From contig NZ_AMRJ01000014.1 in the NCBI RefSeq assembly GCF_000300995.1, positions 21,985-85,984 of the forward strand: DNA of 64,000 nt, read 5' to 3'. Below are positions 39,095 to 48,684 of the stretch, piece by piece; the stretch's first letter is position 1; each line of letters opens with the position of its first letter. This DNA is from Alcanivorax hongdengensis A-11-3. Its GTDB lineage: Bacteria; Pseudomonadota; Gammaproteobacteria; Pseudomonadales; Alcanivoracaceae. The translations under genes and the position numbers were made by a program. The notes below the pieces were generated by a model, which searched no databases, was not told the DNA's origin, and worked only from the letters and a program-made list of their open reading frames with translations.

Positions 39095-39868
39095 ATGAGT
39101 GATGTGAATCCGTATCAGCAACCGCAGTCGGAGGTGGCCGCACAGGTACCGCCTTCCGATGTTGCCATCGTGGCGCCGAAAAAGGTGTCCGTGGGGCAAG
39201 CGGTGGGTTGGCTGGGTGACGGCCTGAAAATGCTGAGTGGAAACTGGGGGGTGGTGCTGGGGGCACTGGTGGTGACATTTCTGATTGCCATCGTGTTGCA
39301 GATCATTCCGTTTCTGGGGCCGATTGCGCAGTTCTTCATCATGCCCCTGCTGTATGGCGGCATCGTGGCGATCTTTCGCCGTATCGATGTGTCGGGCAAC
39401 AGTGAGTTCGCGGATCTGTTCGCCGGCTTTTCCAATCAGACCGGACCGCTGATTCTGATGGCGCTGGCACAGCTGGGCGTCTTTATCGTGCTGGGCGCCG
39501 TGTTTGCGTTGTTGTTTGCCATGATTGGCGGTTTCAGCTCTTTCGATCCGAACAATCCGTCCCTGCACATGAGTGGCGGCATGGCGCTGATTGGCCTGGT
39601 GTTTTTCGTGGCCATCATCCTTATCAGCATGCTGTTCTATTTCGCGGTGCCGCTGATTTACCTGGGCAAGCAGAACGTGCTGGAAGCAATGAAGAACAGC
39701 CTGTCCGCTTGTCTGCGCAATTTCTTCCCGTTGCTGATCTACGGCATCGTGGCCAGCATTATCGCCATATTGGCCTGCATTCCCTTTGGCCTGGGTTTGC
39801 TGTTTGTGATGCCGATACTGGCGGCGGCGTATTATGTGTCCTTCAAGCAGATTCTGATGGATGCCTGA
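39095..39868 (+). CDS. BPSS1780-like integral membrane protein
   Basis: 257 residues. A soluble, Pro/Gln-rich start (residues 1-35) precedes about five or six membrane helices (VVLGALVVTFLIAIVL, LILMALAQLGVFIVL, IGLVFFVAIILISMLFY, LLIYGIVASIIAILA, LLFVMPILAAAYYVSF). It resembles the uncharacterised BPSS1780 family. GAAGGAG precedes the ATG; a bidirectional terminator ends the transcript. Function unknown. Confidence 0.75.
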   Translation: MSDVNPYQQPQSEVAAQVPPSDVAIVAPKKVSVGQAVGWLGDGLKMLSGNWGVVLGALVVTFLIAIVLQIIPFLGPIAQFFIMPLLYGGIVAIFRRIDVSGNSEFADLFAGFSNQTGPLILMALAQLGVFIVLGAVFALLFAMIGGFSSFDPNNPSLHMSGGMALIGLVFFVAIILISMLFYFAVPLIYLGKQNVLEAMKNSLSACLRNFFPLLIYGIVASIIAILACIPFGLGLLFVMPILAAAYYVSFKQILMDA

Positions 39869-39886
39869 TTGTTGCATGGCAACCTG

Positions 39887-39912
39887 AAAAAGGCGCCGCA
39901 AGGCGCCTTTTT
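39887..39912. terminator. bidirectional rho-independent terminator
   Basis: AAAAAGGCGCC and GGCGCCTTTTT form an 11-base stem (4-base loop) between the convergent membrane-protein gene and mgtE; T runs on both strands. Confidence 0.9.
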
Positions 39913-39943
39913 TCTATGTGAAAGGGTCACGCCGCTGGCTGGG

Positions 39944-41308
39944 TCAGACCTGCAGGCTGGCGTATAGCACCGTGGCCAGGCCCAGGAAGGAAAAGAACCC
40001 GACAATATCGGTGATGGTGGTCAGAACCACAGAGCCGGCCAGTGCCGGATCAATACCCAGGCGCTTCATGGTCATGGGTAGCAGGGCGCCGGCGCAGGCG
40101 GCCATCAGCAGGTTGATGACCATGGCCGTGGCGATGATGATGCCCAGCTTCACATCATCAAACCACAGTGACGCGGTGGCGCCGATGACTGCGGCCCACA
40201 GCAGGCCATTGAGCGCGCCCACGGACAGTTCCTTGAACAACAGGTAACGCGCGTTGCTGGTCTGGATCTGGCCCAGTGCCATGGCGCGGATGACCAGTGT
40301 CAGGGTCTGACTGCCGGCGATGCCGCCCATGCTGGCCACGATGGGCATCAGTACCGCCAGGGCCACCACTTTCTCCAGGGTATCTTCAAACAGGCTGATG
40401 ACCGCGGACGCGGCCAGGGCGGTGAGCAGGTTGATGCCCAGCCACAGGGCCCGGCGGCGTGCGGTCTGCCAGACGGAGCCGAAGGTGTCCTCGTCATCGT
40501 CCAGGCCGGCCATGCTCATCAGGGAGTGGTCGGCTTCTTCCATGATTACGTCCACCACGTCATCAATGGTGATACGGCCGACCAGAATGCCCTCTTCATC
40601 CAGTACCGGCGCGGTCACCAGATCGTGACGTTCGAAGATCTTGGCCACGTCATGGGCGGGCAGGGTGGCGGAGATGGATTGCACATCGGTGATCATGGCC
40701 TCACGCACGGTGGTGCCCGGGTCGCTGATCAGCACCTTGGTCAGTGGCAGCAGGCCGATGAACTGGTTTTTGCGGTTGACCACGGCCAGGTTGTCGGTGG
40801 TGCGCGGGATATCGCCCCGGCGACGCAGGTAGCGCTGTACCACCTCGAAGGTAATCTCCGGGCGGACGGTGATCACATCGGTGTTCATCAGGCCCCCGGC
40901 GGTATCCTCCGGGTAGCTCATCACCTGTTCCAGCCGCTCGCGGTTCTGCTCGTCCAGGCTGGCCATGACCTGGGTGGTGACATGGTCGGGCAGCTCTTGC
41001 AGCAGGTCGGCCAGGTCGTCGGTGTCCAGTTCTTCCACCAGCGACACCAGCTCATCGGTGCTCAGATTGCGCAGCAGTTCCACCCGCACTTCCTCACCGA
41101 GATATTGCAGTACCTCGGTTTCCTGCTCCTTGTTGAGCAGTTGCCAGAGAATTTCCCGTTCGCGAGGCGGGGAGGACTCCAGCAGGTGAGCGGCTTCGGC
41201 GCCGGGCAGATTGTTCAGTAGCTGTCGCACCGGGGCATAGGTACCACTGGCGAGGGCACGGTTGATGCTTTTCAGATGCTGTTTGCTGCGGGCGCTATCG
41301 GCGGGCAT
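39944..41308 (-). CDS. mgtE: magnesium transporter MgtE
   Basis: 454 residues. MgtE is an inner-membrane Mg channel gated by cytosolic Mg. The superhelical N domain (about 20-130), two CBS domains (about 135-260, with DVQSISATLPAHDVAKIFE) and five helices at the C terminus are all present; the pore helix pattern PMIASMGG appears here as VLMPIVASMGGIAGSQT. It follows the ptsO end of the rpoN cluster after 142 bases. No M-box-like structure was recognised in the gap. Confidence 0.95.
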   Translation of the reverse strand: MPADSARSKQHLKSINRALASGTYAPVRQLLNNLPGAEAAHLLESSPPREREILWQLLNKEQETEVLQYLGEEVRVELLRNLSTDELVSLVEELDTDDLADLLQELPDHVTTQVMASLDEQNRERLEQVMSYPEDTAGGLMNTDVITVRPEITFEVVQRYLRRRGDIPRTTDNLAVVNRKNQFIGLLPLTKVLISDPGTTVREAMITDVQSISATLPAHDVAKIFERHDLVTAPVLDEEGILVGRITIDDVVDVIMEEADHSLMSMAGLDDDEDTFGSVWQTARRRALWLGINLLTALAASAVISLFEDTLEKVVALAVLMPIVASMGGIAGSQTLTLVIRAMALGQIQTSNARYLLFKELSVGALNGLLWAAVIGATASLWFDDVKLGIIIATAMVINLLMAACAGALLPMTMKRLGIDPALAGSVVLTTITDIVGFFSFLGLATVLYASLQV

Positions 41309-41450
41309 GGAAAATTCAATGAATAATTAATGGTGAATAGTCGGATGGTGGCAAAGCGAAACAGGAAACCCGGTTCCACCGCTATACACATTAACAGCCG
41401 CGCCTGACCGGTGGTACCGCTTTTGGCGATTACTCGTCACTAGGATGTTG

Positions 41451-41720
41451 TTATTCGCCTTCGTCAAAGCGGCGGGCGAACAGGTCGGTGAGTTCCGCCA
41501 CGGCCTGTTCCTCGTCGGCGCCTTCCACCCGGAAAGTGACGCTGCTGCCCTTGGCAGCACCGATCATCAACAGGCCCATGATGCTTTTGGCATCAATGGT
41601 CTGGCCGTTGTGCTGGACCTGGATGCTGCTGTTGTAGCGTGACGCCACACTAACCACCTTGGCAGCGGCCCGGGCATGCAGTCCCTGCTTGTTGATCACG
41701 TCCAGTCGCGTCTCAATCAT
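41451..41720 (-). CDS. ptsO: HPr-like phosphocarrier of the nitrogen PTS
   Basis: 89 residues. NPr passes phosphate from PtsP (EINtr) to EIIANtr (PtsN at 42626-43099). The phosphorylated His15 is in GLHARAA and Ser46 in AKSIMGLL. It overlaps rapZ by 8 bases and is last in the rpoN cluster. Confidence 0.94.
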   Translation of the reverse strand: MIETRLDVINKQGLHARAAAKVVSVASRYNSSIQVQHNGQTIDAKSIMGLLMIGAAKGSSVTFRVEGADEEQAVAELTDLFARRFDEGE

Positions 41721-42573
41721 TGAGTTTCAGCTCGCGGTGGTGCACCTGCAGGGGGATGCCCTTGTCGCGCAGGTGGCGGGCCAGTTGTTCGGTGATGTAG
41801 ACCGAGCGATGGCGGCCGCCGGTGCAGCCGATGGCCACGGTCATGTAGCTGCGGTCGTTGTTGCGGTAGGCAGGCAGCCAGTGCTCCACGAAGCGGGCAA
41901 TGTCGCTGAGCATGTCATGGGTGGCCTGGTGCTGCTGCAGGTACTGAATCACACCGTCATCGCGACCGGTAAGCGGTCGCAGCTCGATCTGCCAGTGGGG
42001 ATTGGGTAGCACGCGCACGTCGAATACCAGATCCGCGTCGCTGGGCAGGCCGTTCTTGAAACCGAAGGATTCCAGTTGCAGGGACAGGGCGGTATCACGC
42101 TGGGCCACCCGATGGCGCATCAGCTCGCGCAGGGCATGTACGTCGTGGTTGCTGCTGTCGATGACCAGATCCGCACGCATGCGGATGTTGGCCAGCAGGG
42201 TGCCTTCATACTTGATGGCATCCGCCAGGGAGCGATCATTGTTGCTGAGCGGGTGGCGCCGCCGGGTGGCACTGAAGCGCTTGAGCAAGGTGTTGTCATC
42301 GGCATCCAGGTAGATGACCTCGCACTGTACCTGCTGCTGGTGCAGTTCCGCGAGGATGGCGTCAAAGGCCTGGAGTTGTTCGGGCAGGTTGCGGGCATCA
42401 ATGCCGGCGGCGGCTTTGGCAATGGGGTTTTCGCCGCTGCACAGTTGCCGGGTCAGCGTCGGCAGGAGACCGGCGGGCAGGTTGTCCACGCAGTAATAGC
42501 CATGGTCTTCCAGGGCCTGCAGGGCGGTGGTCTTGCCGGACCCGGAACGGCCACTGAGGATGGTCAGTTTCAT
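41713..42573 (-). CDS. rapZ: RNase adapter protein RapZ
   Basis: 286 residues. In E. coli RapZ delivers the sRNA GlmZ to RNase E and so tunes glucosamine-6-phosphate synthesis. The Walker A motif GRSGSGKT is at 8-15; the C-terminal RNA-binding domain has GCTGGRHRSVYI. The start is placed at the ATG at 42573; a GTG three codons upstream is also open but has its AGGA only one base away. Confidence 0.93.
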   Translation of the reverse strand: MKLTILSGRSGSGKTTALQALEDHGYYCVDNLPAGLLPTLTRQLCSGENPIAKAAAGIDARNLPEQLQAFDAILAELHQQQVQCEVIYLDADDNTLLKRFSATRRRHPLSNNDRSLADAIKYEGTLLANIRMRADLVIDSSNHDVHALRELMRHRVAQRDTALSLQLESFGFKNGLPSDADLVFDVRVLPNPHWQIELRPLTGRDDGVIQYLQQHQATHDMLSDIARFVEHWLPAYRNNDRSYMTVAIGCTGGRHRSVYITEQLARHLRDKGIPLQVHHRELKLND

Positions 42574-42625
42574 GTCGCGCACATCCTGACGGATATCGAA
42601 GAGGGGTTGCCGGCCACTGACGACT

Positions 42626-43099
42626 TTAGGAGGCCAGCCGCATTTCTGCCTCGGATTCCACGGCGGTCAGGTAGAGACCGTGATTGTTATCACTGCTGCG
42701 TAGCCCCTGGCGGTAGCCATCGTCATTGAACAGGCTGGCCAGGTGGCTGAGGGTCTTGAGATGCTCTTCCGGATTTTCCTGGGGCACCAGCAGCACAAAG
42801 ACCAGGTCCACCGGCCGGCCGTCCACCGCATCGAAGTCGATCGGGTCGGTCAGTTTCAGCAACAGGCCCACCGGTTGCTGGCAGTGGCCCAGCCGGCAGT
42901 GGGGAATGGCGATGCCTTCACCAATGCCGGTGGAGCCCAGCTTTTCACGGGCGACCAGGGCATCGAACACTTCCTGCTCGTTGAGGCTGTCGCAGCTGGC
43001 GGCGGCCAGCTGGGCCACCTGGTCCAGCAGCTGCTTCTTGCTGCTGGCATGCACACCGTTGTGGGTGCGCTCTTCGATAAGTAGTTCCCGAACTCGCAT
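42626..43099 (-). CDS. ptsN: PTS IIA-like nitrogen-regulatory protein
   Basis: 157 residues. EIIANtr is phosphorylated by NPr at His67 (GIAIPHCRL) and regulates potassium transport, among other targets. The fold-typical segments FDAVDGRPVDLVFVLLVP and HLKTLSHLASLF are present. It lies between hpf and rapZ, the normal order. Confidence 0.95.
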   Translation of the reverse strand: MRVRELLIEERTHNGVHASSKKQLLDQVAQLAAASCDSLNEQEVFDALVAREKLGSTGIGEGIAIPHCRLGHCQQPVGLLLKLTDPIDFDAVDGRPVDLVFVLLVPQENPEEHLKTLSHLASLFNDDGYRQGLRSSDNNHGLYLTAVESEAEMRLAS

Positions 43100-43249
43100 A
43101 ATCTGTCGCTTTCAGGGTCTGTAGACCGCTCTCTGGACCGCAGGGATATTGCGGGTGTGATTGGAACACACGGTCATTGTACTGCCAAGGGCCGGTTGCC
43201 GTGTAGTCACTGTTGATCTTTGTGAAGAAAGGGTGATGAGGGGAGGAGT

Positions 43250-43271
43250 CGGGCCGCCGAGTGGCGGCCCG
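43250..43271 (-). terminator. hairpin after hpf
   Basis: CGGGCCGCC and GGCGGCCCG pair around GAGT just after the hpf stop, upstream of ptsN. The following bases on the minus strand are C-rich, not T-rich, so termination is uncertain; it may limit read-through or protect the upstream messenger. Confidence 0.4.
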
Positions 43272-43278
43272 GAGCGGC

Positions 43279-43578
43279 TCAGTGGCCGTGCTTGTGGCTG
43301 ACGGCCTTTTCCTTGTGCTTGAGGATCTGGCGGTCCAGTTTGTCGGTCAGCTTGTCGATGGCCGCATACATGTCTTCTGCTTCAGCGGTGGCGAACACGT
43401 CGGCGCCGGAAATATGGATGGTGGATTCCGCCTTGTGAGCCTTGGGCTCCGGAGACAGGATCACCTGAACACTGGTGATCTGATCGAAGTGCCGTTCCAG
43501 ACGGGAAAACTTGTCGCTCACATAGGTGCGCAGAGCGTCAGTAACGTCCAGATGATGACCGCTGATGTTAATTTGCAT
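43279..43578 (-). CDS. hpf: ribosome hibernation promoting factor (short form)
   Basis: 99 residues, the short HPF type that helps form 100S ribosome dimers in stationary phase. MQINISGHHLDVTDALRTYV and HISGADVFATAEAEDMYAAI are typical. The C terminus is His/Lys-rich. It follows rpoN, as in Pseudomonas and E. coli. Confidence 0.95.
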   Translation of the reverse strand: MQINISGHHLDVTDALRTYVSDKFSRLERHFDQITSVQVILSPEPKAHKAESTIHISGADVFATAEAEDMYAAIDKLTDKLDRQILKHKEKAVSHKHGH

Positions 43579-43618
43579 GGCTGGCTCCTTTACCTGCTAA
43601 TTAGGCCGTCCTGGCGCC

Positions 43619-45070
43619 TCACACCAAACGCTTGCGGGCACTGGAGGACGGTATCCGCATCGCCTCGCGATACTTGGCGACGGTCCGGCGCGCTACGTTG
43701 ATCCCCTGCTCGTTGAGCAGGCTGGCAAGCTTGTTGTCACTGAGCGGCTTGCGCGGATTCTCCGCAGCGACCAGCTTCTTGATAATGGCACGAATTGCGG
43801 TGGAGGAACACTCACCGCCGCCATCCGTACCCACGTGACTGGAGAAAAAATACTTCAGCTCAAAGACGCCGCGGGGTGTCATCATGTACTTCTGGTTGGT
43901 GACCCGACTGATGGTCGATTCGTGCATCTCGACGGCATCGGCAATATCGGCCAGCACCAGGGGTTTCATGGCTTCCTCGCCGTAATTGAAGAAGTCCTGT
44001 TGCACTTCGACGATGCGGCTGGCCACCTTCAGCAGGGTGTCGTGGCGGCTCTGCAGGCTCTTGATGAACCACTTGGCTTCCTGCACGCAGTTGCGCAGGT
44101 ACTGGCCGTCCTCCCCCGGGGTCTGGCGGGCCATGCGGGCATATTGCTGCTGCAGGTTGACCTTGGGCAGTACCTCGTCGTTGAGGCTTACCTGCCAGCG
44201 GCCCTGGTGCTGGCGGACGATCACGTCGGGCACCGCGTAATCGGTCTGGCTTTCGCCAATCTGGGCGCCGGGGGCCGGGTCCAGGGTGCGCAGCAGGCCG
44301 ATGGCGGCCACCAGCTCTTCCTCGCTGACCTGCAGTTGCCGGCGCAGGGCGGCATAGTCGTGCTTTTCCAGCAGGGTCAGATGATTGAGCAGGGCGGTGG
44401 CGGTATCCCGGTGGGGCGTGTCATTGGCCAGCTGTCGCAGTTGCACGGCCAGGCAGTCCGCCAGGTCCAGGCTGGCCACGCCGAGCGGATCGAATTGCTG
44501 CAGGCGGTGCTGTACCGCCAGAACCTCGTCGGCTTCCACCTGGTCGTCGTCGCTCAGTTCTGCCTGCAGATTCACGGTGGCGACGATGTCATCCACGGAG
44601 ACGGTAAGATATCCGCGCTCGTCCAGGGATTCGATGATGGCCAGGGCGATCACCCGGTCCAGATCCCCCATGGGGGTCAGGTTCAGTTGCCAGAGAAGGT
44701 GATCCTGCAGGGTGCCGGCGGATACGTGGCGTTGCTGCCAGTCGTCGGCGTCGTCGGGCAGGGCGGCGCTGGTGCTGCTCTGGCCGGCGTAGATGTCATC
44801 CCACTCGGTGTCCACGCCCGGGTCGCTGTCGACGAATTCTTCCAGGGCATCGTCCCGTTCGGCGTCCAGTTCCTGACGCTCCTCGTCACCCTCGGGAAGG
44901 CTGTCGTCACCGAAATCATCGGCCAGCTCCAGCAGCGGATTGCTTTCCACGGCCTGCTGGATTTCCTGGCGCAGGTCCAGGGTGGATAGCTGCAAAAGGC
45001 GGATGGCCTGCTGCAGCTGGGGTGTCATGGTCAGCTGCTGGCCGATTTGTAATTGTAGTGTTGGCTTCAT
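43619..45070 (-). CDS. rpoN: RNA polymerase sigma-54 factor
   Basis: 483 residues. RpoN binds -24/-12 promoters that need enhancer-dependent activators. The Gln-rich region I (QLGQQLTMTPQLQQAIRLLQ-like, from about residue 7) and acidic region II (about 55-110) precede the core-binding part, and the RpoN box ARRTVAKYRE is at 460-469. It lies between lptB and hpf, the conserved arrangement. Confidence 0.97.
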   Translation of the reverse strand: MKPTLQLQIGQQLTMTPQLQQAIRLLQLSTLDLRQEIQQAVESNPLLELADDFGDDSLPEGDEERQELDAERDDALEEFVDSDPGVDTEWDDIYAGQSSTSAALPDDADDWQQRHVSAGTLQDHLLWQLNLTPMGDLDRVIALAIIESLDERGYLTVSVDDIVATVNLQAELSDDDQVEADEVLAVQHRLQQFDPLGVASLDLADCLAVQLRQLANDTPHRDTATALLNHLTLLEKHDYAALRRQLQVSEEELVAAIGLLRTLDPAPGAQIGESQTDYAVPDVIVRQHQGRWQVSLNDEVLPKVNLQQQYARMARQTPGEDGQYLRNCVQEAKWFIKSLQSRHDTLLKVASRIVEVQQDFFNYGEEAMKPLVLADIADAVEMHESTISRVTNQKYMMTPRGVFELKYFFSSHVGTDGGGECSSTAIRAIIKKLVAAENPRKPLSDNKLASLLNEQGINVARRTVAKYREAMRIPSSSARKRLV

Positions 45071-45182
45071 ACTGCTCGGAATGCTTGTGGTCCCCGAGCT
45101 CCGAGGATAACAAGCTTTTCTCTATACAAGCAAGATGTATGCCAAGGTTGCAGGCAACAGAAAAAAGGAGTAGGCGCGATTC

Positions 45183-45908
45183 CTACAGGCGGAAATCCGC
45201 GCCCAGATAGACATCGCGCACCTGCTGGTTGGACAGGATGGTATCGGCATTGCCATCGGCAATGATATGGCCGGCGCTGACGATGTAGGCCGTGTCACAG
45301 ATATCCAGGGTTTCACGCACGTTGTGGTCGGTAATCAGTACGCCGATGCCGCGTTCCTTGAGGTGGCGGATGATGCCCTTGATATCGTTTACGGAGATCG
45401 GGTCGACCCCGGCAAAGGGTTCATCCAGCAGGATGAAGGCCGGGTCGGTGGCCAGGCCGCGGGCAATTTCCGCCCGACGCCGCTCACCGCCGGACAGGCT
45501 CATGCCAAGCGAGTCGCGGATGTGAGTGATATGAAACTCCTTGAGCAGGCTCTCCATGCGCTCGTGCCGCTCGGCCTTGCTCAGGTCCTTGCGGGTTTCC
45601 AGGATCGCCATGATGTTCTGTTCCACCGTCAGGCGGCGGAAGATGCTGGCCTCCTGGGGCAGGTAGCCTATGCCTCGGCGTGCCCGGCCATGCATGGGCA
45701 GATGGGTGATGTCTTCGCCGTCAATGTCGATGCGGCCGGCGTCGGCTTCCACCAGCCCCACGATCATATAGAAACAGGTAGTCTTGCCGGCACCGTTGGG
45801 GCCCAGCAGGCCGACAATCTGGCCCGCTTCCACATCCAGGGACACATCTTCAATAACGCGACGGCCTTTGTAGCTCTTGGCCAGGTGATGGGCTCGCAGT
45901 TGGCTCAT
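45183..45908 (-). CDS. lptB: lipopolysaccharide export ATPase LptB
   Basis: 241 residues. LptB powers extraction of LPS from the inner membrane with LptF/G/C. Walker [10 protein letters not shown] is at 36-44, the signature LSGGERRR follows at about 138, and Walker B is [12 protein letters not shown]. It overlaps lptA by four bases. Confidence 0.97.
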   Translation of the reverse strand: MSQLRAHHLAKSYKGRRVIEDVSLDVEAGQIVGLLGPNGAGKTTCFYMIVGLVEADAGRIDIDGEDITHLPMHGRARRGIGYLPQEASIFRRLTVEQNIMAILETRKDLSKAERHERMESLLKEFHITHIRDSLGMSLSGGERRRAEIARGLATDPAFILLDEPFAGVDPISVNDIKGIIRHLKERGIGVLITDHNVRETLDICDTAYIVSAGHIIADGNADTILSNQQVRDVYLGADFRL

Positions 45909-46468
45909 TGGGTGGCGGGCTCCGCGTCGGGTTGTGGGGTATCGGTGGCCGGGCTCTTGTCATTGCTGGCCGGGGCGCTGTCGGTCTCGCCGGGGCTCTT
46001 CTGTGCCGGAATCACCAGGCGAACACGCTGGTCGCCATCGCCGCTGGCGTCCACGCGCTTGTTATCCAGGTTGTAGGTGACCTTGGCTCCTTCGAAAGTG
46101 CTGTCCTGGTGTTTCACGAAGGCATCGCCGGTGAGTACCAGTGTGCGGGCGCGCACATCGTACTCCAGGTTGTTGGCGTGGGCGCTCAGATTCTGGCCTT
46201 CCTCCATGCGCACCGGGCTGCCGGAGGCCTCCACACGCACCAGTTCACCGTCTTTGGTGAACAGTTTCATGGTGTCGGCATACATCTTCCGGTCCCCCTG
46301 TATCAGGGAAACATTGCCCTGATACAGGCCGGTGCCGGCATCCTGTTCAAAACGGCCGCTGTCCGCGCTCACTTCGATGGGGGCGCCGGGCTTTTCGGCC
46401 TGGGCGCCCAGTGGCAGCAGTAACAGCGCGGCCAGCAGGCTAGGAGCCAGGTGGCGCTTGGAATTCAC
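45905..46468 (-). CDS. lptA: lipopolysaccharide transport periplasmic protein LptA
   Basis: 187 residues. LptA forms the periplasmic bridge that carries LPS to LptD. A signal peptide ends near residue 24 (AQA), then the OstA-like beta-jellyroll ([20 protein letters not shown]). The tail is Pro/Ala/Thr-rich and low-complexity. It starts at a GTG with AAAGGAG six bases upstream and overlaps lptC by 29 bases. Confidence 0.94.
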   Translation of the reverse strand: MNSKRHLAPSLLAALLLLPLGAQAEKPGAPIEVSADSGRFEQDAGTGLYQGNVSLIQGDRKMYADTMKLFTKDGELVRVEASGSPVRMEEGQNLSAHANNLEYDVRARTLVLTGDAFVKHQDSTFEGAKVTYNLDNKRVDASGDGDQRVRLVIPAQKSPGETDSAPASNDKSPATDTPQPDAEPATQ

Positions 46469-47000
46469 TTTTCACTCCTTTATCCAGCGTAAGCACACCG
46501 GTATTCAGATCGGCACTCATGCTGCCGGCTTCGGTATGGCCGGATTCAAATGTCAGTTTGGCCTGGTCCGGCGCTTCCACGGTATTGGCATCGCTGTGGA
46601 AGCGCAGTTCATCGCTGTCGAGGGTAATCTTCTTGGCCGCATTTCTGGCGCTGACCTGGCCGGAAAAGACAATCAGGTCATTGTTGTCCAGTACCTGGCC
46701 TTGCTCGGAAACAATGGTCCAGCTGCCCTGGTCATTGGCCATTTCCAGCACCGGTTTGTCCAGTTGCGTGCGAGTGTCGTGATCATACTGGGTCAGGGTA
46801 TTGGCCGTCAGGTGGTATTGCGGGCTGCCGTCCTTTTCGTTGAATGCCTTGGCGGAGACATCCGTGGCGATGATAGCCGGTGCACTGAGTACCTTTTCCT
46901 GGTCGCCGGGCAGACTGGTGTCCCATTCGTGCAGGGTCATCAGTACCACCAGACCCAGCAGCAGGACGCCGGTGGCGCTTAGCAGCCCCTGGCGTCTCAC
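46440..47000 (-). CDS. lptC: LPS export ABC transporter periplasmic protein LptC
   Basis: 186 residues from a GTG start (46998-47000) that overlaps the kdsC stop (GTGA). One N-terminal helix (about 6-22) anchors it; the periplasmic part has the LptC jellyroll (YHLTANTLTQYDHDTRTQL, SDEL). A longer open frame upstream lies inside kdsC and is not coding. LptC links LptB/F/G to LptA. Confidence 0.9.
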   Translation of the reverse strand: MRRQGLLSATGVLLLGLVVLMTLHEWDTSLPGDQEKVLSAPAIIATDVSAKAFNEKDGSPQYHLTANTLTQYDHDTRTQLDKPVLEMANDQGSWTIVSEQGQVLDNNDLIVFSGQVSARNAAKKITLDSDELRFHSDANTVEAPDQAKLTFESGHTEAGSMSADLNTGVLTLDKGVKSEFQAPPGS

Positions 47001-47500
47001 GCCCGGCTCCGGTGGCTGATGATGGCATCGCAGATTTCGCGCACCGCGCCTTCGCCGCCGCGGGCCACGGTGACATGGTCGGCGGCCTCCCGGGCGCAGG
47101 CGTGGGCATTGGCTGGCGCAAAGCTGAGCTGGGCCCATTGCAGGGCACTGACATCCGGCTCGTCATCGCCGGCATAGCCGGTTTCCCGGGCCTGAATGCC
47201 CAGCTCCTCGGCCAGGGCAGCCAGGGCGACGCCCTTGTCTTCACGCCCCTGGATAACGTGCTCGATGCCCAGGTCCGCGGCTCGCTTGGCGACCATGGGG
47301 GTGTTGCGGCCGGTGATAATGGCCAGGGTCACGCCACTGGCAGCCAGTTTCTTGATGCCGTGGCCGTCCAGGGTGTTGAACACCTTCAGATATTCACCCT
47401 CCGGGGTGAAATATAGGCGGCCGTCGGTCATCACGCCGTCCACGTCAAAGGCCATCAGGCGCAGGTTCTGGGCATCCACACTGGAGATTTGCAGGCTCAT
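46997..47500 (-). CDS. kdsC: 3-deoxy-D-manno-octulosonate 8-phosphate phosphatase
   Basis: 167 residues of the HAD family (C0 type, no cap). KdsC removes phosphate from Kdo-8-phosphate in LPS core synthesis. The nucleophile motif MAFDVDGVMTDG has Asp19 and Asp21; AIITGRNT and GYAGDDEPD are motifs II and IV. It overlaps kdsD by one base and lptC by four. Confidence 0.95.
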   Translation of the reverse strand: MSLQISSVDAQNLRLMAFDVDGVMTDGRLYFTPEGEYLKVFNTLDGHGIKKLAASGVTLAIITGRNTPMVAKRAADLGIEHVIQGREDKGVALAALAEELGIQARETGYAGDDEPDVSALQWAQLSFAPANAHACAREAADHVTVARGGEGAVREICDAIISHRSRA

Positions 47501-48468
47501 TACACCACCCCTGCGCGCAGCAGATCGTGCATGTTCAGCGCGCCCACCGGGCGGCGCTCGGCATCACAGACCACCAGGCCGTTGATCTTGCGGCTTTCCA
47601 TGATTTGCAGGGCCTCGGCGGCCAGATGGCCGGGCTCGATGGTGACCGGGTTGTGGCCCATGGCATCGGCGATGCCGGCCTGACGGATATCGATGTCCCG
47701 GTCCAGCAGGCGGCGCAGGTCGCCATCGGTAAAGATGCCGGCCAGGGTGCCGTCAGTGTTGACCACGGTGGTCATGCCCAGGCCCTTGCGGGTCATTTCC
47801 AGCAGGGCCTCGCTCAGCGACGTGTCACTGCTTACCACCGGCAGGAGGTCGCCGCCGTGCATGATGTCATCGACCTTGAGCAGCAGGCGCCGGCCAAGAC
47901 TGCCGCCGGGATGGCTGAGGGCGAAGTCCTCGGCGGTGAAGCCGCGTGCTTCCAGCAGGGCGATGGCCAGGGCATCACCCATGGCCAGTGCGGCGGTGGT
48001 GGAGGAGGTAGGCGCCAGGTTATGGGGGCAGGCTTCTTCTGCCACCGCCACGGTCAGGTGCACATCGGACAGCTGGGCCAGGGATGATTGCGGCCGACCG
48101 GTCATGCCGATCAGCGGGGTGCCCTTGCGCTTGATGACCGGCAGAATGGCCAGCACCTCGGCGGTTTCGCCGGAATTGGACATGGCCAGTACCACATCCT
48201 CGGGGGTGATCATGCCCAGATCGCCGTGGGAGGCTTCGCCCGGATGCACAAAGAAGGACGGCGTACCGGTGCTGGCCAGGGTGGCGGCCAGCTTGTTGCC
48301 AATATGGCCGCTTTTGCCCATGCCGGTGACAATCACCCGGCCCTTGCACTGCAGCATCTGCTCGCAGGCATTGTTGAAGTTGTCGTCCAGGCTGTCTTTC
48401 AGGGCATCGACGGCACGGGCCTCGATATCCAGGACCCGCCGTCCGGCGCGGATGTGGTCACGGCTCAT
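47500..48468 (-). CDS. kdsD: arabinose-5-phosphate isomerase
   Basis: 322 residues: an SIS domain (about 40-170, VTGMGKSGHIGNKLAATLASTG) and two CBS domains (about 205-322). KdsD converts ribulose-5-phosphate to arabinose-5-phosphate, the start of Kdo synthesis. The start at 48468 is fixed by AAGGAG; the frame is open upstream. It heads the kdsD-kdsC-lptCAB-rpoN-hpf-ptsN-rapZ-ptsO series. Confidence 0.95.
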   Translation of the reverse strand: MSRDHIRAGRRVLDIEARAVDALKDSLDDNFNNACEQMLQCKGRVIVTGMGKSGHIGNKLAATLASTGTPSFFVHPGEASHGDLGMITPEDVVLAMSNSGETAEVLAILPVIKRKGTPLIGMTGRPQSSLAQLSDVHLTVAVAEEACPHNLAPTSSTTAALAMGDALAIALLEARGFTAEDFALSHPGGSLGRRLLLKVDDIMHGGDLLPVVSSDTSLSEALLEMTRKGLGMTTVVNTDGTLAGIFTDGDLRRLLDRDIDIRQAGIADAMGHNPVTIEPGHLAAEALQIMESRKINGLVVCDAERRPVGALNMHDLLRAGVV

Positions 48469-48490
48469 AGTGTCTCCTTGGCTGGCGGCG

Positions 48491-48519
48491 ATTATACACC
48501 GCTTCGACTTTCTTGCTGA
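48491..48519 (-). promoter_or_regulatory. probable kdsD operon promoter
   Basis: On the minus strand TATAAT at 48496-48491 (perfect -10) with TCAGCA 17 bases upstream at 48519-48514. It lies 22 bases before the kdsD start codon, allowing a short leader with AAGGAG. Confidence 0.45.
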
Positions 48520-48684
48520 CCCTGTAACGGCGGTTCTGTTCATCTTTTGTTGCCATTGCCGGTGGAACCCTTAACCGTGTGCCGGGTTCAAATAGGCTAT
48601 CAGTGGCGGTTGGTGGCCCGGAAAAGACTGGACAGTGGGGCAGTGACACCGTAAAACCGCCGGACACGGATTAGGGAGTGATGT

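Noticed and set aside
41309..41450. Mg riboswitch before mgtE
   Set aside because: The gap is short and AT-rich in part, and I could not see a consistent M-box fold.
42574..42582. GTG start for rapZ three codons upstream
   Set aside because: Its AGGA is one base away, too close; the ATG at 42573 fits better.
46440..47138. Longer lptC frame reaching into kdsC
   Set aside because: The first 46 codons are Arg/Pro-rich text inside kdsC; the GTG at 47000 begins just before the membrane helix and overlaps the kdsC stop.
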